A stretch of DNA of 64,000 nt. Source: Primula veris. Its lineage: Eukaryota > Streptophyta > Magnoliopsida > Ericales > Primulaceae. The DNA is taken from contig OY821745.1 of NCBI GenBank assembly GCA_963682055.1, positions 23,495,342 to 23,559,341 of the forward strand, in the 5' to 3' direction. Of the stretch, positions 56,449 to 64,000 are shown piece after piece. The first letter of the stretch is position 1, and the number at the start of each line of letters is the position of its first letter. A program made the position numbers and the translations under genes. Below the pieces are notes generated by a model that was not told the origin of the DNA, made no database searches, and saw only the letters and a program-made list of their open reading frames with translations.

Positions 56449-57410
56449 GGTTGCAACTAGGGTTAGAAGTGAGCTTGGAACTACGCAGTGGGTTTTTACA
56501 GAGACCTAGGGTTGTACAGTTTAGAGAGAGAGAGAGTAATTCTGTAAAGTGTAATTGAGTTTGGATATTAAAAGAATTTTGTATAAATAGCAATAAAGTC
56601 CATATCCTTTTGTAATTGGAAAGAGATACATGCAAATCAATTTTGAAACAGATTTTGCCAAAAAATAGGAAAGCTCTTATCAACAAAAATTTGAAAAATT
56701 AAACAGCTTAAATCACGAAGGAAACAGTTGGTATTAAGATAAATCCAGCAATTAATACAGATAAACATTCCTTTTTAAACAGATTTATCCAAAATTTGAA
56801 AATTCAAGAGTTGAAGCTTTGAAGGAAATTTGACATGATTCAAGATAAAGATAGTAATTTGACAGATATTTAAGCTTTTGAAAAACGACAATCTAGCAAT
56901 TTACCCAAGAAAATATGTTTATCATAGAATAACTCTAACAAAGATTAGATTTTAGGAGCTTAAATTGAGCAAATCCGTTTTTATCTCTACACAAAAACTA
57001 GTTTGATAACCTCAGCAAGGAAAGAGTATAAGTGATGTCAAAAATAACAAGACTTTGTCTTGGCAGTTATAATATAGACTGAGGTTTCAACTGGTGTTGC
57101 AACTGAGCTTGCAACCAATATTTTTAACACGAGGTTTCAACTGAAGTTGTAACTGAACTTCTAACCAGTTATTGAGAGAATGAGGTTTCAACTGAGGTTG
57201 CAACTAAGCTTGCAACCACAAAAAAAAATGCACTTTGTGCTTGCAACTCTATTACCAGAGATGTTTTCAAGGACAAGTTACCTCACATCTATTTTTGAGA
57301 CACCAAAAAGCGGCTTTTTCAAAACAAAAACACCATAGCTCAATTAAGACTTAACCTTAGAAATAAAAATTATTGAAGGTACTCAATACAGACATATTTA
57401 GCAAGAATAT
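56449..57410 (-). other. Spacer between gag-pol and the extra ORF, with octamer cluster
   Basis: No ORF of note. It holds intact GTTGCAAC at 56450, 57096 and 57197, plus many near-matches (GGTTTCAACTG, GCTTGCAACC, GTTGTAAC) in three groups at about 57082-57118, 57131-57165 and 57182-57217. It could contain the splice acceptor or promoter used for the downstream ORF, but I cannot point to one. Confidence 0.6.
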
Positions 57411-60400
57411 TCAATTAGATTGATAATGACATACCCCTATGTCACTTCTTAATGATTCAAACTTGTTTGTATCAAGGGGTTTTGTGAAAATATCTGCTAA
57501 TTGTCTTTCAGTTGAAACATGTTCTAAAATTAAGCTCTTTTCTTCAACTAGTTCTCTTATAAAATGATGCCTTAGATCAATATGTTTGGTTCTGGAATGT
57601 TGAACTGGATTTTTAGCTAAATCTATAGCACTTTTGTTATCACAAAACAGAGTTAATATTTCTTGTTTAACATTGTAATCAGTTAACATCTGTTTCATCC
57701 AAATTAGTTGAGTGCATCCACTTCCAGCTGCAACATATTCTGCTTCAGCAGTAGACAAAGATATGCAATTTTGCTTTTTACTGAACCAAGAAACAAGGTT
57801 GTATCCAAAATAAAAACAACCACCAGAAGTACTCTTTCTATCATCTATGTTTCCTGCCCAATCTGCATCACAGTAGCCACTAAGAAAATGGTTTGTATCT
57901 TTAGAATACCATAGGCCTAGATGAGGTGTTCCTTTTACATACCTTAGAATTCTTTTGACAGCTAGAAGATGAGGTTCTAAAGGATTTGCTTGATATCTGG
58001 CACAAACTCCTACACTTAAGCAAAGGTCTGGTCTACTAGCAGTTAAATACAGCAAACTTCCAATCATGGATCTATAAAGACTGGGACAGACACTTTTTCC
58101 TTTATCATTTTTAGACAGTTTAAGGGTAGTACTCATAGGAGTTCTCTTTTCTTTACTCTCACTTAGACCAAACTTCTTAACAAGATTGTCTGCATACTTA
58201 CTCTGACATAGAAAAATCCCTTTCTCATTCTGTTTAACTTGCAATCCTAGAAAGTAAGTCAATTCACCTCCACCACTCATTTCAAATTCATTCTTCATAT
58301 CAGAAATGAATTCTTCTATCCTTTTATTAGAAGTTGAGCCAAAAACAATGTCATCAACATATATTTGAGCAACTATTATATCTTTTGTAGTTTTCTTTGT
58401 AAATAGAGTTTTATCAACTCCCCCTCTGTTAAAACCTTTTTCAAGCAAAAACTTGGTTAATCTGTCATACCAGGCTCTAGGAGCTTGCTTAAGACCATAC
58501 AAGGCCTTTTTCAGCAAATAAACATGTTCAGGAAAGTTAGGATCTTCAAATCCCTTAGGTTGGCAGACATAAACCTCTTCATTAATCACACCATTAAGAA
58601 AAGCACTCTTTATGTCAAGTTGAAACAGTTTAAAATCATACAGACATGCAAGAGATAATAGCATTCTAATGGATTCAATTCTAGCTACAGGGGCAAAAGT
58701 TTCATCAAAGTCAATTCCCTCAATTTGTGTATAACCCTGAGCTACCAACCTAGCTTTATTCCTGATAATAACTCCATCCTCATCACTTTTATTTCTAAAA
58801 ATCCATTTAGTCCCTATAACATTTTTATTAGAAGGTCTGGTTACTAAAGTCCATACATCATTTCTCTCAAATTGAGACAATTCATCCTGCATAGCTAAAA
58901 TCCATTCACTATCTTCTAGAGCTTCTTTTATATTCTTAGGTTCTAACTGAGAAATATAACAAGCAAAGTGAACAACATTATTTCTTTTACCTCTGGTTTT
59001 CATACCTGAAGCTACTTCTCCTATGACATTGTCAAGAGAATGATTTTTCTGAGTCCTTACATAGCGAGGCCTGCTAGTTGACTGAACATGAGAACTTTCT
59101 TCTTCTTCTTCAGACTCAGCAGCATTCTGGGTTTCAACTGTGGTTCCAACCTCAGTTCCAACCTCAGTTGTAACCTCAGTTGCAACTAGACTTCCAACCA
59201 CTCTGGGACTTCCTGTTTGTTGAGTTTCTTCTTTCTCTTTTTCTGCAATCTCAGGCTGTTCATCATCACCTGTAATCTCATCAACAGTTTTTAGGTCATC
59301 AAATAACACATTATAAGATTCCATAACACAGTTTGTTCTTTGATTGAAGACTCTAAATGCTCTACTATTCTGAGCATAACCAAGAAAAATCCCTTTATCA
59401 CTTTTAGAGTCAAATTTACCAAGATGCTCTCTATCTCTGAGAATGTAGCAAACACATCCAAAGACTTGAAAATACTTAACATTTGGTTTTCTACCTTTCC
59501 ATATTTCATAAGCTGTCATGGAAGTACCTTTAGTAATATAAACTCTATTAACTATATGATAGGCAGTATTAACAGCTTCAGCCCAAAATCTGTTGGCAAG
59601 TTTCTTAGAGTTAAGCATTACTCTAGCCATTTCCTGAATGGTTCTATTTTTCCTTTCAACTATGCCATTTTGCTGTGGAGTCTTAGGAGCAGAGAACGCA
59701 TGACTTATACCTAAGGAGTTGCAGAATTCTCTAAACTTGATGTTTTCAAATTCAGTTCCATGATCACTTCTAATCCTAGTAATATTACCACTAGTGGAAC
59801 CCTTTTCAAGTTGTAGTTTTAAGCACAAAGTTTTGAACAGTTCAAAAGTTTCAGACTTATCCTTTAAGAACACTACCCAAGAGTATCTAGAGAAATCATC
59901 TACAACTACCAAAATATACTTCTTACCACCTATACTAGCAGTTTGCATAGGACCCATCAAGTCAATATGTAGAAGTTCTAAGACTCTCTTAGTGTAGATT
60001 TGACTAGTACTTTTGTGAATACTTTTGGTTTGTTTGCCTATAGCACAATCACCACAGACACTTTGAGTTTTAGCACTAAGTTTAGGAATTCCTCTTATCA
60101 ATTCCTTTTTAACAAGCTTATCTAAAGTTTTGTAATTCACATTCCCAAGCCTTTTGTGCCAAATATCTACATTATTAGTAATAGCTTGATTACACCTACT
60201 TTGAGGCAATTCTTCTTCAGCTTTTTCAAACACATAGCAGCTGTTGGTTGATCTAACTCCAGTCATGATTAAATCATTGTTAAGATTAGTAACTAGACAC
60301 CTTTCTTTGTCAAATTTAACAGTCATTTTATTATCACAGAGTTGACTGATACTAATAAGATTAGCTTTTAGACCATCTACAAGAAAAACATCCTCAATAC

Positions 60401-62414
60401 TGGGCATTCCAGGTTTGTTTAAGGTACCTTTACCAACAATTTTTCCTGTATCTCCACCTCCAAACACAACAGTGTTACCTATAAGAATGGTGACATTTTT
60501 TCGGAGACTTGCAGTACATGTCATGTGCTTGGAGCAACCACTGTCAAAATACCAATCATTAGAAGTAACAGCATTCAAAGAATTAATAACAGCTTTGTTG
60601 TTAGCAATTAAGGAGGCTTTTTCTTTTACTTTCCAAACCCATTTCAAATTTTTATTGACAGAAGCCAACCAGGTTTTCTGGGAAATATACTTTCTGTTTC
60701 TTTTTAAATAACACTGGATTTCAGAATGACCAGGTTTTTTACAGATATTACACAGCTTCACCCTAAAGTTATTTTTATCCCTAAAGCTATTCAGTTTATT
60801 TATGGTTGTAACTTTGGTTGTAACTGAGCTTCCAACCTTCTTTAGAAAAACCTGAGTTTTATTCCTGGTTGCAAATCTGGTTGCAACTGAGCTTCTAACC
60901 TTATTGTCAAAATCATTAGCTTTAGCTTTAGCAACAGCTTCAATAAAAGTGGTTTTTCCTGTACATTTACCTCCATAGTAACCTAGACCACTGATATCTT
61001 TGGAACCTCTAGAATATGACAGCATGTCATCTAATTTATCTGAAGCAGAAACATTCAGCAGTTTTATTATCTTTTTAGTTTCAGTCAGTTCAGCCAGTTG
61101 TAGTTTAATCTTCTCAGTAAGACTTTTAACCTCATCCTTTAGATTAACATTAAGTTTTCTTATGATCAAGGTTTGCTTACTCAGACATTTATACTTTTCA
61201 TAAACAACAAAGTATTGCTTAGTAATGTTTTCATCAGAAGGTTCTTCCTCATCACTGCTATAGGTTTCAAGAGCAGTTGTAACTATGGTTGAAACCTGCT
61301 CACAGTCACTTTCATAAGTAGGTTCTTTTTCAGTGATTATTCCCATAAAATTAACAAAATTAGAATCATCTTCTTCATCACTGTTGCTCTCAGAATCACT
61401 ATCACTATGAGTGGTTATATAAACATTTTTGTTTCTTTTTAAAGTGTTTGCACACTCAGCCTGAATATGACCAAAACCTCTACATTCTCTACACTGAATC
61501 TCTTTAGGCTTGTATTCTTTGTTATCCTTCTCTTTGGAATTCCACTTTCCTGTAGAGTTATTGTTGAACCTAGACTCTGTCTTAAACTGGTTATCCCTTT
61601 TCTGAAAGTTTTTAGATGAACCAGTATCATCCTCCTTTTTCTTATAAAACTTCTTGTAAACCTTTTTTGCAAAGAAAGCTAGTTGTTCTTCATCACTCAT
61701 TTTATCACAGACATTAGATTCAGATTTCTTAGCTTGAAATGCTATTCCCTTTTCTGGTCTTTTATGTTTGAAGAATTTTAGCTCATGAGTACTTAGATTT
61801 CCTATGAGTTCTTCAGGTTTAAGATTATCTAAGTCTGTTGATTCTTCAATAGGTGTAACCTTAATTTCAAACCTTTCTGGGAGTGACCTAAGAGTTTTCT
61901 TAACAAGTTTAGCATCACTGTATTTTTCACCTAAGGTTCCAGCTTGATGAGCAATGTGGCAGATTCTACCATTAAATTGTTCAATGTTTTCATCTTCCTC
62001 CATTCTTAAGTTTTCAAATTGGGTAGTTAACTGTTGAAATTTGAAAGCTTTTACTTTAATGGTTCCTTCAAAAGTAACTTGCAAAATATCCCATGCTTCT
62101 TTAGCTGTTTCACAATGAGAGATATACCTGAATACACTGAGGGTTACACCAGCAAAAATCAAGTTTATGGCTGTTGAGTTGGCACTTGATTTTCTGTCTT
62201 CTTCAGCAGACCATCTGTCTTCAGGTATAAGAACCAGTTCTCCTTTACTATCAATGGTAGTTGGAGCCTCCCATCCATACATAACAGTTTTCCATGCATG
62301 TTCATTCTGCTGTTTGATGAAAGACCTCATTCTGATTTTCCATACTCCATAGTTTACTCCTCCTTCAAGCAATGGAGGTTTGTTGAAAGGGTTTCCGTCC
62401 CTCATTAAGTCCAT
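57411..62414 (-). CDS. Gag-Pol polyprotein of a SIRE-type copia element (1667 aa)
   Basis: Single open frame, no frame shift. Gag: PLLEGGVNYGVWKIRMRSFI near residues 14-33, the UBN2-type region, and a zinc knuckle CRECRGFGHIQAEC (about 307-320). A second knuckle, CNICKKPGHSEIQC, follows (about 555-568). Protease: DSGCSKHMT (about 624). Integrase: WHKRLGNVN...CGDC zinc-binding region (about 750-790), then the catalytic D of HIDLMGP (about 815), D of RSDHGTEFEN, and E in PQQNGIVERKNRT. Reverse transcriptase: WIFRNKSDEDG, QLDIKSAFLNG, and catalytic YVDD (about 1353). RNase H: CDADWAG (about 1518), STAEAEY, and KHIDLRHHFIRE. It provides the proteins for packaging, processing, reverse transcription and integration in virus-like particles. 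All visible catalytic residues are present, so it may be active. Linkers near residues 500-540 and 1080-1100 are rich in V-A-T/V-T-T peptides encoded by the GTTGCAAC-like repeat. Confidence 0.96.
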   Translation of the reverse strand: MDLMRDGNPFNKPPLLEGGVNYGVWKIRMRSFIKQQNEHAWKTVMYGWEAPTTIDSKGELVLIPEDRWSAEEDRKSSANSTAINLIFAGVTLSVFRYISHCETAKEAWDILQVTFEGTIKVKAFKFQQLTTQFENLRMEEDENIEQFNGRICHIAHQAGTLGEKYSDAKLVKKTLRSLPERFEIKVTPIEESTDLDNLKPEELIGNLSTHELKFFKHKRPEKGIAFQAKKSESNVCDKMSDEEQLAFFAKKVYKKFYKKKEDDTGSSKNFQKRDNQFKTESRFNNNSTGKWNSKEKDNKEYKPKEIQCRECRGFGHIQAECANTLKRNKNVYITTHSDSDSESNSDEEDDSNFVNFMGIITEKEPTYESDCEQVSTIVTTALETYSSDEEEPSDENITKQYFVVYEKYKCLSKQTLIIRKLNVNLKDEVKSLTEKIKLQLAELTETKKIIKLLNVSASDKLDDMLSYSRGSKDISGLGYYGGKCTGKTTFIEAVAKAKANDFDNKVRSSVATRFATRNKTQVFLKKVGSSVTTKVTTINKLNSFRDKNNFRVKLCNICKKPGHSEIQCYLKRNRKYISQKTWLASVNKNLKWVWKVKEKASLIANNKAVINSLNAVTSNDWYFDSGCSKHMTCTASLRKNVTILIGNTVVFGGGDTGKIVGKGTLNKPGMPSIEDVFLVDGLKANLISISQLCDNKMTVKFDKERCLVTNLNNDLIMTGVRSTNSCYVFEKAEEELPQSRCNQAITNNVDIWHKRLGNVNYKTLDKLVKKELIRGIPKLSAKTQSVCGDCAIGKQTKSIHKSTSQIYTKRVLELLHIDLMGPMQTASIGGKKYILVVVDDFSRYSWVVFLKDKSETFELFKTLCLKLQLEKGSTSGNITRIRSDHGTEFENIKFREFCNSLGISHAFSAPKTPQQNGIVERKNRTIQEMARVMLNSKKLANRFWAEAVNTAYHIVNRVYITKGTSMTAYEIWKGRKPNVKYFQVFGCVCYILRDREHLGKFDSKSDKGIFLGYAQNSRAFRVFNQRTNCVMESYNVLFDDLKTVDEITGDDEQPEIAEKEKEETQQTGSPRVVGSLVATEVTTEVGTEVGTTVETQNAAESEEEEESSHVQSTSRPRYVRTQKNHSLDNVIGEVASGMKTRGKRNNVVHFACYISQLEPKNIKEALEDSEWILAMQDELSQFERNDVWTLVTRPSNKNVIGTKWIFRNKSDEDGVIIRNKARLVAQGYTQIEGIDFDETFAPVARIESIRMLLSLACLYDFKLFQLDIKSAFLNGVINEEVYVCQPKGFEDPNFPEHVYLLKKALYGLKQAPRAWYDRLTKFLLEKGFNRGGVDKTLFTKKTTKDIIVAQIYVDDIVFGSTSNKRIEEFISDMKNEFEMSGGGELTYFLGLQVKQNEKGIFLCQSKYADNLVKKFGLSESKEKRTPMSTTLKLSKNDKGKSVCPSLYRSMIGSLLYLTASRPDLCLSVGVCARYQANPLEPHLLAVKRILRYVKGTPHLGLWYSKDTNHFLSGYCDADWAGNIDDRKSTSGGCFYFGYNLVSWFSKKQNCISLSTAEAEYVAAGSGCTQLIWMKQMLTDYNVKQEILTLFCDNKSAIDLAKNPVQHSRTKHIDLRHHFIRELVEEKSLILEHVSTERQLADIFTKPLDTNKFESLRSDIGVCHYQSN

Positions 62415-62459
62415 TGTTACTAGAACACAGGATCCACACTAAGTAAGATCTAGTGTGAA

Positions 62460-62471
62460 GCTCTGATACCA
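62460..62471 (-). promoter_or_regulatory. Primer binding site (initiator tRNA-Met)
   Basis: The minus strand reads TGGTATCAGAGC, two bases after the end of the 5' LTR. This is the standard complement to the 3' end of plant initiator tRNA-Met. Confidence 0.95.
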
Positions 62472-62473
62472 AT

Positions 62474-63639
62474 TGAAATTCCTATCCGTTGATCTAGTTG
62501 CAGTTTTGCAGTTAGGTTCTAAGTGAGGTTGCAACCAAAGTTAGAACCCAGTGTATAAATGGACAGAACTGTAAAAAGTTAAATGTACGTAAATGAAATC
62601 ACACGCACATTTAACAACGGAGTTCACCTAACTAGGCTACGTCTCCGGGGCACTTACCCAGATTATGATATTATAAAAAGCTTACAATATAGGACTCAAG
62701 TCTTAACGAAAAACACTTAGACTCCCTCTAGGTTTTTCTGCCTATCTCTATATTGCTCTTACTCTATAACTATCACTTATAAATCAATGGCATCCCACCA
62801 TTGTTTTTCTTTTTAAAGCTCACGTGTATTCTCTCTAGAAAATAAGTTCTTTATAATTTAGAACACACACATTTACAAGCTAAGTTATCAAGTATATAAG
62901 CAAGTAAAAACAATCTTCTATTCTTCAATATCTTTTGATTGTTTTTGACTTTATTGATTGGCTTCAATCTTCCCATGCATTGCGTGATACTTCAGCATTG
63001 ATTGACTCCAATCATCATTGGTTGATACCTGTTTAATAACCAGCTTGATTGAAGGAGTTAGTATTTTCCTATAACTAGGAAACATATAAAAAGATCATAT
63101 CTTGGAAAGATATCTTTTAAGTATTCATGTAAAACATTAACTCCTAATTTTATTCAATCTTTAAACATATCATTCTGAATTGCTAAGGAACATGTGATAA
63201 AGATTATTATAAGAATAGAGATATAGAATTATAAATGTAAAGGAAACATAACCAATCTCTTTATATCTTTTAAGAAATCTTTCCTTACCACTTTGATATT
63301 CTCAATAAACGTATATTAACCTTTTAGAATCATATGAGAACATATCCTGCATGCTGTAGAACAATTAATAATCAATAAATGACAGCAATGCAGATTTATA
63401 GAACGAGCCAGAATTCTGCTTACCAGCAGGTTGGAGCTAGTGGTTGCAACTGAGGTTGCAACTAGTACTTGAAACCTGTCACTACTGACTTAGTAGGTTG
63501 CAACTGTGGTTGCAACTGAGGTTGCAACTGGTACTTGAAACATGTCAATTCTGTCTTTGTTCTTAACAACAGTTAGGATTTATTTAGTGAAAACCAATAG
63601 ACAATAAACAATATTTAGACCAGAAATCTGGTCCTAACA
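62474..63639 (-). mobile_element. 5' LTR of the SIRE-type element (1166 bp)
   Basis: Plus-strand ends TGAAATTCCTATCC and GGTCCTAACA. Six GTTGCAAC octamers (62528, 63443, 63455, 63497, 63509, 63521). Lacks about 12 bp (near 63190) and one 54 bp unit relative to the 3' LTR. Confidence 0.95.
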
Positions 63640-64000
63640 ATATCCTAGGAGGTTGGTAAGTATTCTGAAGTTTGATAGAGATCGTACTCCAAATCTTCGA
63701 TGAATTTGTTGTAATCGCCATTGTTGGGAAGGTTGGAAGAGAGAGAAAGGCTGTCGGTCTATTTTCTGAAATGAGAAGGGGGAGAGGTGACGCGTGGATT
63801 TAATGGAGAAAGTTTAGCTTAATTACGTTTCATGTCCTTTTAATTTCGAGTTCCTTTATTTTGGTTTGCAAAGTTTTATCTGATCTAATTTTGATACCTT
63901 TTTCCCTGATTGGAGCACTTTTGGCCCAATCACTTTGTGGGGGTTTTTTCCCGCATTTTAATTTTTTCATAAATTAATAAAATAAAAATGTGGGTTTTTT
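63640..64000 (+). mobile_element. Target duplication and 3' end of the interrupted LINE
   Basis: ATATC (63640-63644), then the LINE RNase H C-terminus to the stop at 63701-63703, then 3' untranslated sequence to the window edge. It is colinear with 253-613, with a single mismatch seen after the LTR end. Confidence 0.88.

Larger units (their letters stand above)
53499..63639 (-). mobile_element. Complete SIRE/Maximus-type Ty1/copia retrotransposon
   Basis: A 10.1 kb element on the minus strand: 5' LTR 63639-62474, PBS 62471-62460, gag-pol ORF 62414-57411, extra ORF 56448-55126, PPT at 54729-54719, 3' LTR 54718-53499. Exact 5 bp target duplication ATATC at 53494-53498 and 63640-63644. Both ORFs are open, and the gene order (gag, protease, integrase, reverse transcriptase, RNase H, then an extra ORF before the 3' LTR) is that of the SIRE lineage. 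The LTRs differ by a dozen or more substitutions, a ~12 bp indel and a difference in 54 bp repeat number. The insertion is thus recent on a plant genome scale but not brand new. Confidence 0.96.

Noticed and set aside
57708..62352. Several plus-strand ORFs within the SIRE-type element
   Set aside because: They are antisense shadows of the gag-pol frame, which is supported by motifs along its whole length.
53499..63639. Origin of the repeated window ends by two independent SIRE insertions
   Set aside because: The match extends over 360 bp of non-LTR flank past the same ATATC junction, which requires duplication after insertion or a haplotype artefact.

Overview
This is repeat-rich nuclear DNA of a flowering plant, probably a eudicot. 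The evidence is F-box/LRR/FBD gene remains, plant mobile domain (PMD, MAIN-like) gene remains, an intact Ty1/copia element of SIRE/Maximus type with a PBS complementary to initiator tRNA-Met, an L1-type LINE with a plant-style RNase H domain, a TRIM, and hAT-, Mutator- and foldback-type MITEs. I cannot name the species. I see no tRNA or rRNA gene and no prokaryotic feature. Apart from the retrotransposon ORFs almost everything is a pseudogene or gene fragment. The best cellular coding piece is the first two exons of an alpha/beta-hydrolase gene (40523-41586, minus).

Layout. 1-640: the end of a SIRE LTR, then the 3' end of the LINE it interrupts. 0.77-5.4 kb: F-box pseudogenes (FBD, LRR and F-box-associated parts) in opposed orientations. 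4626-17324 (segment A) and 20246-32667 (segment B): a ~12.5 kb direct duplication. Each copy holds a foldback element, a ~2.9 kb inverted repeat of two PMD pseudogenes, a hAT MITE, a PMD C-terminal pseudogene, a ~200 bp hairpin built from the PMD 3' end, an unrecognised three-exon fragment, a possible plastid insert and a SIRE-related LTR. Between A and B are a head-to-head F-box pair around a palindromic centre and a copia-LTR-like stretch. 33-38 kb: mostly AT-rich DNA with MITEs. 38.6-41.6 kb: a MAIN-like pseudogene beside the hydrolase fragment. 43.7-45.3 kb: a gypsy-type LTR. 46.6-47.3 kb: another PMD pseudogene. 49-51 kb: local duplications related to segments A and B.

50.9-64 kb is a nested stack: a 5'-truncated LINE, cut first by a SIRE-family solo LTR (51261-52386) and then by a complete SIRE-type element (53499-63639, minus, target duplication ATATC). 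The element has two LTRs, PBS, one 1667-codon gag-pol ORF, a 440-codon extra ORF in the env-like position, and two polypurine-tract modules. The last 613 bases (63388-64000) are about 99% identical to the first 613, including the same LTR/LINE junction. The window is therefore about one period of a ~63.4 kb tandem duplication, or an unmerged haplotype.

Most interesting signals: (1) the SIRE LTRs and internal region are studded with the palindromic octamer GTTGCAAC, also in-frame within gag-pol linkers and next to the extra ORF's ATG; (2) repeated inverted duplication of PMD and F-box gene pieces makes hairpins at several scales that could feed small-RNA production; (3) several transposon insertions can be checked against empty sites inside the same window.
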